From NCBI RefSeq assembly GCF_012641335.1, contig NZ_JABAID010000001.1, forward strand, positions 1 through 64,000: DNA of 64,000 bases, in the 5' to 3' direction. Shown here in pieces: positions 53,192-63,225 of this stretch. A model generated the notes under the pieces. That model was given only the letters and a program-made list of their open reading frames with translations. It was not told the DNA's origin and made no database searches. This stretch comes from Novosphingobium sp. ERN07 (GTDB lineage: Bacteria; Pseudomonadota; Alphaproteobacteria; Sphingomonadales; Sphingomonadaceae). Positions within the stretch are counted from its first letter, which is position 1. Each line of letters starts with the position of its first letter. The translations under genes were made by a program, and so were the position numbers.

Positions 53192-53599
53192 ATGCTCGTG
53201 GGCCAATCGCAGAAGGAGGCGACCGTCAACGAAGCTCTTGTCGTTCTCGACATGCTTGTTGGCGGCGGCGTGGAAGGTGTGCGGAATTCACCACCATCAT
53301 CTCCCGTAACGGGGCAGGTCTGGATTGTGGGAAATCTTCCGACAGGAGCTTTTTCAGGCCAAGCAAGCGCCTTGGCGAGCTGGTCAGACGGAGGCTGGCG
53401 CTTTGTCCTCCCTTCACGCGGTTTGCGCGTGCAGGATCTGGAAGCCGGAGCTATGCGCATTTTCGCGGACGACTGGCAGCTTGCCAACGCTCCTGCTGCA
53501 CCGGCCGGCGGCGCAGTAATTGATGTCGAAGCGCGCGATGCAATTAGTGCAATTATAGCAGCGTTGAAGGTTGTCGGAATTTTTTCGACGCCCGTTTAG
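53192..53599 (+). pseudogene. DUF2793 phage tail-region protein, fused 5' end
   Basis: About 135 aa in a different frame from the terminase fragment. It starts MLVGQSQKEATVNEALVVLD, the hallmark N-terminal motif of DUF2793 proteins, then TGQVWIVGNLPTGAFSG, SWSDGGWRFVLPSRG and VQDLEAGAMRIF. DUF2793 proteins are found at the distal end of sphingomonad gene-transfer-agent and prophage tail clusters. Only the first 10-20 residues appear lost. The join to the terminase around 53185-53195 is best explained by one deletion; translation from ATG 53192 may still occur. Confidence 0.75.
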
Positions 53600-53788
53600 G
53601 AACCAAACAGGCATCCTTGCATTCCACCGGCACATGAGGGCGCAACCAGCCGAGCGTTGTATTGCACAATGGAGCAATTCCGTTGTTTTTGTGCAACAGT
53701 CGGTGTGTTTGTCCGCTTGCATGACCACTTTGGAACCGGTAGACAACCTGCACGACGTGGCATGATGTCGCTTAAAGGGGAAACGATA

Positions 53789-54874
53789 ATGCGGAAAATG
53801 GTCCTAGGCGTAGCCTTGGCTTCTAGTGCCTTGGCATCGCCGGCATTCGCACGAGATGACTCGTGGTATGTCGAAGTCGATGCGGGTTCGATGATTCTCG
53901 AAGATATCGAAAACCTGCGTGGTTCGAACCAGCAGGGTGTGCTTAACACGCGCACCGGTTATGACTTCGGTGGTATCGTCGGTTATGACTTCGGCGGCTT
54001 CCGCCTTGAAAGCGAAGTCAGCTATCGTCGTGCTGAAGAAGATTCGTACGACACCGGCGCGTCGCGTGTCGTCCCTGAAGGCGCATTGGGCGGTGGCGCG
54101 GAAGCACTGAGCTTCATGGTCAATGGCCTTCTCGATTTCGGTCCCGATGATGGCCTTCAGGGCTTTGTCGGCGGCGGCGTTGGCGTAAGCCGCGCAAAGG
54201 TCGCTGTGATTTACAACGACACGCCCCGCAACATCGTCGATTCCGACACCGGCTTCGCATGGCAGGCTCTGGCCGGCATCCGCGCTCCGCTGAGCAAGAG
54301 CGTCGACGTTGGCCTGAAGTACCGCTTCTTCAACCAGAACCACATCGATCTGGTGACCAATGCCGGTGCCAATGCTCGTACCAAGCTGCGCTCGCACTCG
54401 CTGCTGGGCACGCTGACCTTCAACTTCGGCGGCGCTGAACCGGTTGAGGAAGCGGCTCCCCCGCCGCCCCCGCCGCCCCCGCCGCCCCCGCCGCCCCCCC
54501 CGCCCCCGCCGCCGGCTCCGGTCTGCAACAAGGGTCCGTACATTGTGTTCTTCGACTGGGATAAGTCGGACATCACGCCGGAGGCTGCTACCATCCTCGA
54601 CAACGCGGTCACTGCCTATGGCAACTGCGCCAGTGTTCCGATCATGCTTGCCGGTTACGCTGACCGTTCGGGCACCGCGAAGTACAATCAGGGCCTTTCG
54701 GAGCGTCGTAACACGTCGGTCCGCTCGTACCTGAACTCGCACGGTATCCCGGATGGCTCGATCACGACCCAGGCGTTCGGTGAAAACAACCCGCGCGTTC
54801 CGACTGCCGATGGCGTTCGCGAACTTCAGAACCGTCGCGTGGAAATCACCTATGGTCCGGGTTCGGGCATGTAA
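53789..54874 (+). CDS. OmpA-family outer membrane protein
   Basis: 361 aa from ATG 53789, with AAAGGGG upstream. A signal peptide (MRKMVLGVALASSALASPAFA) is followed by an N-terminal outer-membrane beta-barrel (about 25-220; GYDFGGIVGYDFGGFRLESEV, ending FNFGG). A 19-proline run built from a 9-bp repeat (54459-54515) links to the C-terminal OmpA peptidoglycan-binding domain (YIVFFDWDKSDITPEAATIL, ADRSGTAKYNQGLSERRNTSV, NRRVEITYG). It anchors the outer membrane to the cell wall. Codon use is less biased to A-rich relic neighbours and typical of a highly expressed gene. A hairpin ATTTTCGG / CCGAAAAT overlaps its stop. Confidence 0.95.
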   Translation: MRKMVLGVALASSALASPAFARDDSWYVEVDAGSMILEDIENLRGSNQQGVLNTRTGYDFGGIVGYDFGGFRLESEVSYRRAEEDSYDTGASRVVPEGALGGGAEALSFMVNGLLDFGPDDGLQGFVGGGVGVSRAKVAVIYNDTPRNIVDSDTGFAWQALAGIRAPLSKSVDVGLKYRFFNQNHIDLVTNAGANARTKLRSHSLLGTLTFNFGGAEPVEEAAPPPPPPPPPPPPPPPPPPPAPVCNKGPYIVFFDWDKSDITPEAATILDNAVTAYGNCASVPIMLAGYADRSGTAKYNQGLSERRNTSVRSYLNSHGIPDGSITTQAFGENNPRVPTADGVRELQNRRVEITYGPGSGM

Positions 54875-54902
54875 TTTTCGGTATTGCCGAAAATAAGAAC
54901 GA

Positions 54903-54929
54903 GGGGTCGGAGAAATCCGGCCCCTTTTT
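54903..54929 (+). terminator. Rho-independent terminator after the OmpA-family gene
   Basis: GGGGTCGG, loop AGAAAT, CCGGCCCC, then five T. A clean terminator 29 bp after the stop. A second, shorter hairpin (54874-54894) overlaps the stop codon itself. Confidence 0.85.
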
Positions 54930-54967
54930 CGTTATAGTATCCGTGTACACCCGCTCGGAGATCACCA

Positions 54968-55507
54968 ATGCTGTCAAAACGCGCATCAATTGCAATTTCT
55001 GCCCCAATCCTGCTGGCAGCTTGCGCCACAACGGGAACGGAAAGAGCGACGGAAAAATTCGCACAGGCGACTCTCCTTGATGCAGCCGGCAAACGTATCG
55101 GTGAAGCAACGCTGATCGCAAACGGTGCAGCTATTCAGCTTGGGGCAGAAGTCGCGGGCCTTTCGCCCGGCGACCACGGCATTCACCTTCATACCACTGG
55201 CAAATGCGATGCCCCAGGCTTCACGACCGCGGGCGGCCACCTTAATCCATCGGCCCATAAGCATGGAACGATGAACGCTGCAGGGCCCCATATGGGCGAC
55301 CTTCCGAACATCACTGTAAAGCCCGATGGCACCGGCACCATCTTGACGGCCCTGACCGGCCAATCAGAGGATCTCAGAGCCGCAATCTTTGATGCGGACG
55401 GTAGCGCCATCGTCGTCCATGCAGACCCCGATGATTACAAGACCGATCCCGCCGGTAACAGCGGTGGCCGGATTGCCTGCGGCGTCCTTTCCGTTATCAC
55501 CCCCTGA
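54968..55507 (+). CDS. sodC: Cu/Zn superoxide dismutase, lipoprotein
   Basis: 179 aa. A signal peptide with lipobox (SIAISAPILLAAC, Cys about 19) suggests a periplasmic lipoprotein. The SOD fold is complete: metal ligands in GIHLHTTGKCDAPGFTTAGGHLNPSAHKHGTMNAAGPHMGDLPN (two His in HLH, bridging His, two more ligands) and the disulphide Cys pair with GGRIACGVLSV. It detoxifies superoxide in the periplasm. It has its own promoter region after the preceding terminator. Confidence 0.95.
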   Translation: MLSKRASIAISAPILLAACATTGTERATEKFAQATLLDAAGKRIGEATLIANGAAIQLGAEVAGLSPGDHGIHLHTTGKCDAPGFTTAGGHLNPSAHKHGTMNAAGPHMGDLPNITVKPDGTGTILTALTGQSEDLRAAIFDADGSAIVVHADPDDYKTDPAGNSGGRIACGVLSVITP

Positions 55508-55516
55508 TACGCCCAA

Positions 55517-57112
55517 CTAGATCGCTTCTCCGGCTGCGCGCGCCCTGCCTTCCAAGCTGGATTGCGCCGCAGGAACCGATTTGATCGCCACCACCAGCAA
55601 AAAGACCCCGATCGGCACAGTCACGAGCGTCGACAGCACGCCCGTAGCCAAGTCGTCTCCGTTCGTTGCCGAAACATACCCCGCCATGAATGGTCCAAGA
55701 GCCAGTCCCACGAGCGTCGTCGCCAGAAAGAACGTGGCGGTGGCAGTGCCCCGCATCCGGGGCAGCACCAGCAACTGACTGGTAGCGGCAGCGCCGCCCA
55801 AAGCACTGCTGGACATGATGTGCGCGATGAATGAATAGATCACGAATGCCGTAAAGGATTCGGTAGTATATGCTCCAATCAACGGCGCAATCGGCGCAAG
55901 CAGTCCGAAAAGCGTGACATAGAGCCGCCCGGCTGGCCCGCGCGCAAACAAGGCATCAGCAATACGCCCACCTATGATCACCCCAAGAAAGCCTGCGAGC
56001 GCCCCAGTCGCCCCTATCGTCAGCCCAAGATCGGCTTTGGCGATATCAAAGACGCGTTCGGCATAAGGCGCTCCCCAATACGACGACGCATAGGACACGA
56101 AGGCGACCATTCCGTAGCCCAGCGTCGTGCATAGAAAAGCAGGCGTTCCCCATATCAGACGGAAAGTGGGCAGATCGTGCGCTCTTAGCGCTGTCGCCCA
56201 GCTATAGACCGCGTAGATCCCTACCCCCAGAAAAACCCACTGCTGCAAAGTTGTGCGACCCAAGAGCAGTGAAAGACCATAGGCCGTCGCCGCGATCCCA
56301 AAAGCAGCAAGAACGTTGAGCGCAAGCGCTACTGGCCCGCGTCGTGCCGCTCCGATCAAAGTGAACGGGGGGATGACATTCAGAAGTTCGGCAGCAAAGC
56401 CTTTGAACGGCTGAGGCGATCCCGACGTGATCAAGCCGTCGATTGCGCCGCGCACAGGCTCGCGCAGGGTCATAACCAAGAGCGCGAGCAAAAGGCCAGG
56501 CAGGCCCACGGCCATGAACGCCGCCTGCCAGCCTACCAGCCCCAGCGGGCCACCGTCGGGATAGGCCGCATTCCATGCTTCAAGGATATGCCCACCGATG
56601 AATAGCGAAAGGCCACCTCCAAGGAACAGGCCGGACGAATAGATCGCCAGAGCTGTGGCGCGGAGACGCTGCGGAAAATAGTCCGAAATGAGCGAATAGG
56701 CCGCAGGACTGGCCGTCGCCTCGCCCACACCGACGCCGATCCGCGCCGCTGTCAACTGTGCGCCCGATTTCGACAGGCCCGAAACCGCGGTCATGACCGA
56801 CCAAACGGCAAGCCCGAAACTCATCAGCTTGACCCGGTGCCAACTGTCGGCCAAGCGCCCTAACGGAATGCCGAAAAGCGAATAGAAAACCGCAAAGGCA
56901 GTGCCATAAAGGAACCCCAGATCGGCATCGGTGAGCGATAGGTCCCGCTTGATATCGTTGGCGAGGATCGAGAGAATCTGGCGGTCGACAAAATTGAGGA
57001 TATAGACCAGCACCAAGATGCCCAGCACGTACCAACTGTACGCTGAGACCTCTTGCGGGGGCCGCGAGGCTTGTGCGGTGCTGCTATTCTCCGCCGTACC
57101 GGGTTCCGTCAT
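55517..57112 (-). CDS. MFS transporter
   Basis: 531 aa with 12 membrane helices. The MFS motifs are visible: [31 protein letters not shown] at the first loop, [16 protein letters not shown] (motif A, GxLaDrxxrxxxl), and [25 protein letters not shown]. The sequence resembles the sphingomonad MFS proteins of the spinster/aromatic-acid type, but substrate is not predictable. Its start overlaps the end of queC by 29 bases, so it may be co-transcribed with queC; a later start is possible. Confidence 0.9.
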   Translation of the reverse strand: MTEPGTAENSSTAQASRPPQEVSAYSWYVLGILVLVYILNFVDRQILSILANDIKRDLSLTDADLGFLYGTAFAVFYSLFGIPLGRLADSWHRVKLMSFGLAVWSVMTAVSGLSKSGAQLTAARIGVGVGEATASPAAYSLISDYFPQRLRATALAIYSSGLFLGGGLSLFIGGHILEAWNAAYPDGGPLGLVGWQAAFMAVGLPGLLLALLVMTLREPVRGAIDGLITSGSPQPFKGFAAELLNVIPPFTLIGAARRGPVALALNVLAAFGIAATAYGLSLLLGRTTLQQWVFLGVGIYAVYSWATALRAHDLPTFRLIWGTPAFLCTTLGYGMVAFVSYASSYWGAPYAERVFDIAKADLGLTIGATGALAGFLGVIIGGRIADALFARGPAGRLYVTLFGLLAPIAPLIGAYTTESFTAFVIYSFIAHIMSSSALGGAAATSQLLVLPRMRGTATATFFLATTLVGLALGPFMAGYVSATNGDDLATGVLSTLVTVPIGVFLLVVAIKSVPAAQSSLEGRARAAGEAI

Positions 57113-57785
57113 TCAGGCCTGCCTCTTCAAATCCTGCGCGCCTCAGACGACAACTGTCGCACACGCCGCAGGCTCTCCCATCCGGCAGGGGATCGTAGCA
57201 GGACCAGCTTTGCCCAACATCAAGCCCCAGTCGCGCTGCTTCGCGCGCGATCTCCGATTTTTTCAAATGTTGCAGCGGCGCGTGAACGGTCACTGTTCCG
57301 CCCTCGCTCCCGAATTTGGTTGCAATGCGCGCAAGGCTTTGGAAACCTTCGACGAACTCTGGGCGGCAGTCTGGATATCCTGAATAATCGAGCGCATTCA
57401 CACCGATAAACAGGTCCTTGGATCCCGCCGCCTCGGCCCATGCCAACGCGATCGACAGAAACACAAGATTGCGCGCCGGAACATAAGTCACCGGAATATC
57501 GTCCCCCAAACCATCCTTGGGCACCGCAATTTCGTCGGTCAGCGCTGAACCACCAAACTGGCGGAGATCGAGCGGCAGGACGACATGGCGTGCCACTTCG
57601 AGTCGTGCAGCAATCGATCGCGCAGCATCGAGTTCTACCCGATGCCGCTGGTTATAATCGATGGTAAGGGCCGCCACGCGAAAGCCCTGCTCTTGCGCCA
57701 ACGCTGCGCAGACCATTGAATCAAGCCCTCCCGACAGGAGGACGACAGCAAGCGGCTTTTCGAAATCGGGAGAACTTTTAACCAT
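57084..57785 (-). CDS. queC: 7-cyano-7-deazaguanine synthase
   Basis: 233 aa from ATG 57785 ([20 protein letters not shown]); a longer frame is present. It converts 7-carboxy-7-deazaguanine to preQ0 with ATP and ammonia in queuosine synthesis. The PP-loop is [31 protein letters not shown] and the zinc cysteines [20 protein letters not shown] are typical. No other que gene is nearby. Confidence 0.95.
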   Translation of the reverse strand: MVKSSPDFEKPLAVVLLSGGLDSMVCAALAQEQGFRVAALTIDYNQRHRVELDAARSIAARLEVARHVVLPLDLRQFGGSALTDEIAVPKDGLGDDIPVTYVPARNLVFLSIALAWAEAAGSKDLFIGVNALDYSGYPDCRPEFVEGFQSLARIATKFGSEGGTVTVHAPLQHLKKSEIAREAARLGLDVGQSWSCYDPLPDGRACGVCDSCRLRRAGFEEAGLNDGTRYGGE

Positions 57786-57852
57786 TACCCCCGGGCTAGC
57801 CGGGCGGCAGCAGCGATGCAATGGTCTCGTGTGTAACTTAATACGTCAGCGT

Positions 57853-58278
57853 TCAACGACAAGCCCCGATCCGGCGCGCTTCGGCCACGAAGTTGAATGG
57901 CAGACCGTTGTCGATGCCCTGTGTTTCGAGATGAGCGAGCCGCGCATTCTCAAAACGGACACGGGTATGACCATATCCATTGGCTGGGCATGTATAGTGC
58001 ACAGTGACCAGACCCGGCGTATCATCAACTATAAAGCGTCGGCAGGTTTCGCGCTGATGCCTGATCTGAATCAGCTTGCGACCATTATCGATGCAGATTT
58101 GCACGGTGTCTGCCTCATCACGCGCGCGAACTTCCCACAGGCCTGATTCCAGCCGATCAAGCATGGCAAGCGATGGCCCCTGCGCCACGCCGGATGTGGC
58201 AGCAAAACCGCACGCCGCGGTCGCTACAAGAACGGCACCACGACCAAAGTGGCGGTAAAGGGGAAAAGCTTTAAACAT
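57853..58278 (-). CDS. DUF3617 family exported protein
   Basis: 141 aa from ATG 58278; ATG 58326 would add a basic stretch. A signal peptide (RGAVLVATAACGFAATSGVAQ) is followed by a DUF3617-like pattern: LESGLWEVRARDEADTVQICI, a Cys in ICIDNGRKL, a second in ETCRRF, VTVHYTCPANGYGHTRVRFENARL and the final GACR. The four cysteines are conserved in this periplasmic family. Function unknown. Confidence 0.8.
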   Translation of the reverse strand: MFKAFPLYRHFGRGAVLVATAACGFAATSGVAQGPSLAMLDRLESGLWEVRARDEADTVQICIDNGRKLIQIRHQRETCRRFIVDDTPGLVTVHYTCPANGYGHTRVRFENARLAHLETQGIDNGLPFNFVAEARRIGACR

Positions 58279-58425
58279 GGCCCAGACTTGCATCCTAAAC
58301 CGCCGCATTACTGTGCGCACGATCATTATGGCTGCATGATATCATTGCCGCAGCGGCGTTGAAACGCCCCAAAGGTGCGCCGAGGCGTGAAAATTACTGT
58401 CATATTTGCGATAACCTGCCCAATT

Positions 58426-59328
58426 TCAGGGCAAATCGATGGCGAAAGCTCGTGAGCAGAATGCGCAATCGACCATGATCAGGCCGTTCTCGTCCTTCAT
58501 TTCGTCGCGCTCAGGCTTGCCGAAGCGTGAAAGTACATCGCGGTAATGCTCGATCGTGCAGCGACATCCACGCGTTATTGGCAACCCGGATTCCACCCGA
58601 ATCTCACGCTCTTCGTGGAACAGCCGCCACACCATGCCTTCAAGATCAAGGTCGGGATCAACCAGTTCATCGACCTTCAACGAACTACCCAGAGCAACCA
58701 CATGCTCCCATTCCGGGTGATCGAGTTGCACATGAAGCCGTTCACGTCCTTCTTCGCCTTCGGGAAGGTGTTGCAGCAGCAGCCCGCCTGCCACGCAGCC
58801 CGATGGTGTGTTGTGCACCCCGATACGGATCAGTGTCGGCACCTGCTCAGACTGGAAAAAGTAGCTTTCGCAAGCCTCGGCCAGCGAATTGCCCTCCAGC
58901 GGCACTACCCCTTGGTAGCGCTGGCCAGTGGCGGCAAGATCGAACGTGATCGCCAGATAGCCCTCACCAAATAGTGAAAACAACGAAGGCGTCGGCCCCA
59001 GTTCGTCTAGCCGCGCACGGTCATGACGCACATACCCCCGCAACTCGCCATTGCGATAATCGCACACCAGCAGGTCGATCACGCCATCCTGAGTCTGCGC
59101 CTGCAGCGTCAATTGGCCTTCCTGGTCCTTCAGCAACGAACCGAGCAACGCTGTGATGGCCAAGGCCTCGGCCAGCAGGTGCCGGATCGGAGCCGGGTAA
59201 GCGTGGGCAGATAATACTGTGTCGAGAACAGGCCCCAGCCGCACGGCGCGGCCGCGCGCATTGCGATCGGGCAGCGTGAAATGCATCACCCTGTCAAAAC
59301 CGGTGGACGGCTGGACCTGCTCACTCAC
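58426..59328 (-). CDS. hslO: Redox-regulated chaperone Hsp33
   Basis: 300 aa. Hsp33 is activated by oxidative loss of zinc. The N-terminal domain (RGRAVRLGPVLDTVLSAHAYPAP, GVIDLLVCDYRNGELRGY) and the C-terminal zinc-binding region (GCRCTIEHYRDVLSRF, then MVDCAFCSRAF) show the CxC and CxxC pairs. It starts 15 bp after the argF stop on the same strand, forming an argD-argF-hslO unit common in alphaproteobacteria. Confidence 0.96.
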   Translation of the reverse strand: MSEQVQPSTGFDRVMHFTLPDRNARGRAVRLGPVLDTVLSAHAYPAPIRHLLAEALAITALLGSLLKDQEGQLTLQAQTQDGVIDLLVCDYRNGELRGYVRHDRARLDELGPTPSLFSLFGEGYLAITFDLAATGQRYQGVVPLEGNSLAEACESYFFQSEQVPTLIRIGVHNTPSGCVAGGLLLQHLPEGEEGRERLHVQLDHPEWEHVVALGSSLKVDELVDPDLDLEGMVWRLFHEEREIRVESGLPITRGCRCTIEHYRDVLSRFGKPERDEMKDENGLIMVDCAFCSRAFAIDLP

Positions 59329-59343
59329 GATTGGTTCGTTCCT

Positions 59344-60270
59344 TCAAAGCTGCCCGAACACCCAGCGCAGAACCGATTTCTGCGCATGGATGCGGTTTTC
59401 AGCTTCGTCCCACACCACCGAACGCGGACCATCGATCACCGCATCGGTCACTTCCTCGCCGCGATGAGCTGGCAGGCAGTGCAGGAACAGGGCGTCCGAG
59501 TTGGCTTGTGCCATCAGTTCTTCGTTGACCTGATATGGTTCCATCGCAGCCAGTTTAGCTTCGGCATGGGCCTGGCCCATCGAAATCCACGTATCGGTCA
59601 CGACAACATCGGCCCCGCGCACGGCTTCGACCGGATCACGCACCAAGCGCACGTTGGCCCCGCCGAGCTTCGCCGCCTCGATGAAGATCGCATCGCTTTC
59701 ATAGCCTTCCGGCACGCCGATGCGGACGTTGAACTTCATCAGTCCAGCGGCCTCGACGACGGAATTGAGCACATTGTTGCCATCGCCCAGCCACGCCACT
59801 TCCAGCCCCGGCAGTGCCTTGCCGTGTTCGATCAGGGTAAGCAGATCGGCCATGATCTGGCAGGGATGCGAAAGGTCGGTCAGGCCGTTTATCACCGGCA
59901 CCGTGGCATAGCGCGCCAGTTCCTCGACCTTCGCATGATCATCCGTGCGCAGCATGATCGCATCGGCCATGCGGCTGAGAACGCGCGCCGTGTCGGCAAT
60001 CGTCTCCCCACGCCCAAGCTGGGTCGTCCCCGCATCAAGGATCAGCGCCGAACCGCCAAGCTGGCGCATGGCCACATCGAACGACACCCGCGTACGCGTG
60101 GAGTTCTTCTCGAACACCATCGCCAGCACATGCCCCGCCAGCGGTGCATCGGCATCGACCTTGCCCTTAGGCAAACCGCTGCGCGCCGCCTTGCGATCAA
60201 TTGCATCGTTCAGCATCGCGGCGACGGCATCGCCGCCCGCGTCGGTCAGGTTGAGGAAATGCCTGGTCAT
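59344..60270 (-). CDS. argF: Ornithine carbamoyltransferase
   Basis: 308 aa. Transfers carbamoyl to ornithine in arginine synthesis. Carbamoyl-phosphate motif [16 protein letters not shown] (STRTR), [11 protein letters not shown], and the ornithine-binding Asp and Cys region with [20 protein letters not shown] are all present. It overlaps argD by four bases and precedes hslO. Confidence 0.97.
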   Translation of the reverse strand: MTRHFLNLTDAGGDAVAAMLNDAIDRKAARSGLPKGKVDADAPLAGHVLAMVFEKNSTRTRVSFDVAMRQLGGSALILDAGTTQLGRGETIADTARVLSRMADAIMLRTDDHAKVEELARYATVPVINGLTDLSHPCQIMADLLTLIEHGKALPGLEVAWLGDGNNVLNSVVEAAGLMKFNVRIGVPEGYESDAIFIEAAKLGGANVRLVRDPVEAVRGADVVVTDTWISMGQAHAEAKLAAMEPYQVNEELMAQANSDALFLHCLPAHRGEEVTDAVIDGPRSVVWDEAENRIHAQKSVLRWVFGQL

Positions 60271-61460
60271 GATGCAACGGCCTCCGGCTCGTAGCTGGCG
60301 GCAGCGGCCGAAAGCCGCTCCATGAATTCGTCAATGTGACTGTCGTCGATCACCAGCGGCGGAATCACCCGCACAGTATTGTCTCCGGCAGAAACGGTCA
60401 GCAACTGATGCTTGTCGCGCATATGCGCCACGAAGGGACGCGGTTCGACATTCATCATGAGGCCCAACATCAACCCACGCCCGCGCACGCCCTTGAACAG
60501 GTTCGGATAGTTGCCGATAAACTGTTCGATCCGCCCGCGCAGGCGCTCACCCTTGGCGCGCACTTCTGCCAGAAACGCCTCGTTTGCTACCACATCAAGC
60601 ACGGCTTCACCCGCAGCCATTGCCAGCGGATTGCCGCCATACGTGCTGCCGTGCGTGCCCGCGACCATGCCCCGCGCGGCTTTTTCGGTGGCAAGGCACG
60701 CCCCCATCGGGAAGCCGCCGCCAATGCCCTTGGCTGTGGCCATCACGTCAGGCTCCACGCCATACTGCTCATAGGCATAGAGCGTGCCGGTGCGCGCCAC
60801 GCCGCACTGCACTTCGTCAAAGATCAGCACAAGATCATGCTCGTCGCACAGCGCACGCAGACCCCTGATGAATTCGTCCGAACCATCGCGGATGCCGCCT
60901 TCGCCCTGAATCGGCTCGACCAGAAAGCCCGCCGTATTCGGCCCCATCGCCGCCTTTGCGCCTTCCAGATCGTCGAAGTCGACGTACTTGAAGCCTTCCA
61001 GCAGGGGTAGAAAACCCTTGTGCATCTTTTCCTGATTAGACGCGCTGATCGTGGCCATCGTCCGCCCGTGGAAGGCGTTCTTGAACGTGATCAGTTCGTA
61101 CTTGTGGTCATTGCCCACAACCGAATGATAGGCGCGCGCCGTTTTCATCGCGCACTCCACCGCCTCCGCACCCGAATTGGTGAAGAACACCGTATCGGCA
61201 AAGGTCAGGTCCACCAGACGCTGCGCCAGATGTTCTCCCTGCGGGCTGCCATAGAGGTTCGACACATGCATCAGCGTGGCCGCCTGCCGCTGGATCGCAC
61301 CGATCAAATGTTCGTGCGAATGGCCCAGCAGGTTCACCGCGATGCCGCTGGCGAAGTCAAGATAGCGCGTCCCATCCTCTGAGATCAGATGGCAATGCTC
61401 GCCTCGCACCGGACGCACGCCGCACCGGGGGTACACGGGCATCAGCGGGGTGATCGACAT
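60267..61460 (-). CDS. argD: Acetylornithine aminotransferase
   Basis: 397 aa from ATG 61460 ([20 protein letters not shown]); the longer upstream frame lacks features. PLP-dependent class III transaminase. [46 protein letters not shown], the Lys in [17 protein letters not shown] and the [18 protein letters not shown] segment are typical. It heads the arg unit. About 180 bp separate it from the cold-shock gene, with a stem-loop in between. Confidence 0.96.
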   Translation of the reverse strand: MSITPLMPVYPRCGVRPVRGEHCHLISEDGTRYLDFASGIAVNLLGHSHEHLIGAIQRQAATLMHVSNLYGSPQGEHLAQRLVDLTFADTVFFTNSGAEAVECAMKTARAYHSVVGNDHKYELITFKNAFHGRTMATISASNQEKMHKGFLPLLEGFKYVDFDDLEGAKAAMGPNTAGFLVEPIQGEGGIRDGSDEFIRGLRALCDEHDLVLIFDEVQCGVARTGTLYAYEQYGVEPDVMATAKGIGGGFPMGACLATEKAARGMVAGTHGSTYGGNPLAMAAGEAVLDVVANEAFLAEVRAKGERLRGRIEQFIGNYPNLFKGVRGRGLMLGLMMNVEPRPFVAHMRDKHQLLTVSAGDNTVRVIPPLVIDDSHIDEFMERLSAAAASYEPEAVAS

Positions 61461-61554
61461 AGTGCTCTCCTGTTCATTCGGAAAATGGCCGGATGGCGGA
61501 ATACAACAACCTGTCCGCCGGAAAATTCGGAAATAGGGGAATCGCAAACGACAA

Positions 61555-61579
61555 ATGGCGGCCCCAGAAGGACCGCCAT
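61555..61579 (-). terminator. Stem-loop terminator of the cold-shock gene
   Basis: On the minus strand ATGGCGG, an 11-base loop and CCGCCAT are followed by TTTG. It lies about 60 bp past the stop of the cold-shock gene and before argD. The T run is short, so the efficiency is uncertain. Confidence 0.5.
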
Positions 61580-61638
61580 CTGTGCGCGTATGTGGTTGCA
61601 AGCCGCCGGTCAAATCACCGGAAGCGATGCAATCGGGA

Positions 61639-62436
61639 TCAACCCTGAATCGGCACCAGGTTGACCGCCGAGTGCTTGCCTCGTCGATCGACCTCAAGGT
61701 CGAATTCCAGCTTGTCGCCCTCGTTCAGTTCACGCAGGCCCGAACGCTCTACCGCGCTGATGTGCACGAAAGCATCTGGCTGGCCGTCATCGCGTGTGAT
61801 GAAGCCGAAGCCCTTCATCGCGTTGAAGAACTTGACCGTTCCGGTGGCCTTTTCACCCGTCAGCTCACGCTGCGGGCTTGCAGGCTTTGCCGCAACCGGG
61901 ATCACATCGCCCACGACTTGAAGGTCGGCTGCGGAGATCTTGCCGCCACGATCAACGAGGTTGAATTCGAGCGTCTGCCCTTCGGCCAGACCTTCGAGGC
62001 CCGCACGCTCGACCGCGCTGATGTGGACGAACACGTCCTCACCACCGTCTTCGCGTGAAATGAAGCCGAAGCCCTTCTGGCCGTTGAAGAACTTGACGAC
62101 GCCCTTGCCGGTGCCAACCACCTGAGCAGGCATACCGCCGCCGCGTGGGCCGCCGAAGCCGCCACCGCCGCCGCCGCGCGGGCCGCCGAAGCCGCCACCA
62201 CCGCCGCCGCCAAAACCGCCACGGTCACCGCCGCCGAAGCCGCCGCGATCACCGCCGCCAAAGCCGCCGCGATTGCCGCCACCGCCAAAACGGTCACCAC
62301 CGCCGAAGCCGCCGCGATCACCGAAACCGCCGCCGCCGAAGCCGCCACCGCCGCCGTAGGGATCAAAGCCGCCCTCGTCGCCAAAACCGTCGCGCTTGTC
62401 TCTGCCGCGACCGCGCCGCCCTCTGTCAAAACCCAT
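61639..62436 (-). CDS. Glycine-rich protein with two cold-shock domains
   Basis: 265 aa from ATG 62436 ([18 protein letters not shown]). The first 100 residues are a low-complexity Gly/Arg/Asp/Phe region with [14 protein letters not shown] repeats. Two CspA-type domains follow, the first at about 105-170 ([32 protein letters not shown]), the second at about 195-262 ([31 protein letters not shown]). KGFGFI and VFVHIS are the RNP1 and RNP2 motifs for single-stranded nucleic acid. The RGG/FGG-rich N-terminus suggests RNA binding with phase-separation-like behaviour (inference). Double-CSD proteins are typical of alphaproteobacteria. Confidence 0.92.
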   Translation of the reverse strand: MGFDRGRRGRGRDKRDGFGDEGGFDPYGGGGGFGGGGFGDRGGFGGGDRFGGGGNRGGFGGGDRGGFGGGDRGGFGGGGGGGFGGPRGGGGGGFGGPRGGGMPAQVVGTGKGVVKFFNGQKGFGFISREDGGEDVFVHISAVERAGLEGLAEGQTLEFNLVDRGGKISAADLQVVGDVIPVAAKPASPQRELTGEKATGTVKFFNAMKGFGFITRDDGQPDAFVHISAVERSGLRELNEGDKLEFDLEVDRRGKHSAVNLVPIQG

Positions 62437-62776
62437 AGAAATCAATAGACCTTCAATCCGCCCCAACCTTCACGGCACCGCAAGCCGGACGCGGGAGCCG
62501 GCGGTGCGACGAGGGAATCGATGGCAAACCGGATGGCTGGCACGTTCCTCTGCGGGCAAGACTATAGAGCAAAAAAGCCGGACCGCTAACGGAATCGACA
62601 AATCGGGCACATTTCATCCCAAAAACTGTGGCTTTTGTGCCAATTGCCGGATCACAAGGCCGGTTTTTACCCGATAGAGAACCCGCTCGCAGCGGATACC
62701 TTGCCCCCGCATCGCGCTTTGGGCACAAGCACATTCTGACGACAGACGATACTACTATCAGCAGAAAGAATACGCG
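62437..62776. other. Intergenic region between cold-shock gene and TIGR01244 gene
   Basis: This 340-bp stretch separates divergent genes. No convincing ORF is seen. On the minus strand it must hold the cold-shock promoter and a long 5' leader, a common site of cold regulation. On the plus strand a weak GCCGG hairpin followed by TTTTT (about 62643-62668) and an AT-richer block near 62740-62776 are visible. No riboswitch was recognised. Confidence 0.5.
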
Positions 62777-63211
62777 ATGTTTCGCAAGATCGATGAAAAG
62801 ACCTACGCCAGTCCGCAAATCGGCATCGCGGAAGTTGCTTATGCCAAGGCACTCGGCATCGGACTGATCGTCAACAACCGTCCCGAAGGCGAAGCCGACG
62901 ATCAGACCCCCGGCGCAGACATCGAAAGCGCCGCGCGTGAAGCAGGCATCGATTACATCGCGATTCCCGTGTCGCACGCAGGCTTTTCCATGCCGCAGGT
63001 CGAAGCGATGCAGCAGGCGCTCGCCAAGGCCGGCGATACGCCGGTTCTGGCCTATTGCCGTTCGGGCACACGCTCCACCTTGCTTTGGGCGCTGGCGCAA
63101 GCCCGGTCTGGCGCAAACCCGGATGAAATCGCGGCCAAGGCGGCAGGTGCCGGATACGATATCGGCCCGATCCGCGCCACGGTCGACATGCTGGCAAGTC
63201 ACGCGGGTTGA
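62777..63211 (+). CDS. TIGR01244-family phosphatase / sulfurtransferase-like protein
   Basis: 144 aa. The DUF442 (Blh) fold starts with RKIDEKTYASPQIGIAEVAYAKALGIGLIVNNRPEGE, and the catalytic CX5R loop is LAYCRSGTRSTLLWALA. Members resemble dual-specificity phosphatases and often stand beside sulfide-oxidising or beta-lactamase-like enzymes. Here no such partner is visible. Substrate unknown. The next gene starts 14 bp downstream. Confidence 0.9.
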   Translation: MFRKIDEKTYASPQIGIAEVAYAKALGIGLIVNNRPEGEADDQTPGADIESAAREAGIDYIAIPVSHAGFSMPQVEAMQQALAKAGDTPVLAYCRSGTRSTLLWALAQARSGANPDEIAAKAAGAGYDIGPIRATVDMLASHAG

Positions 63212-63225
63212 GCGCGAACAGCGCC

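Noticed and set aside
61902..62429. 175-codon Ala-rich minus frame within the cold-shock gene
   Set aside because: A repeat-derived shadow of the glycine-rich head.
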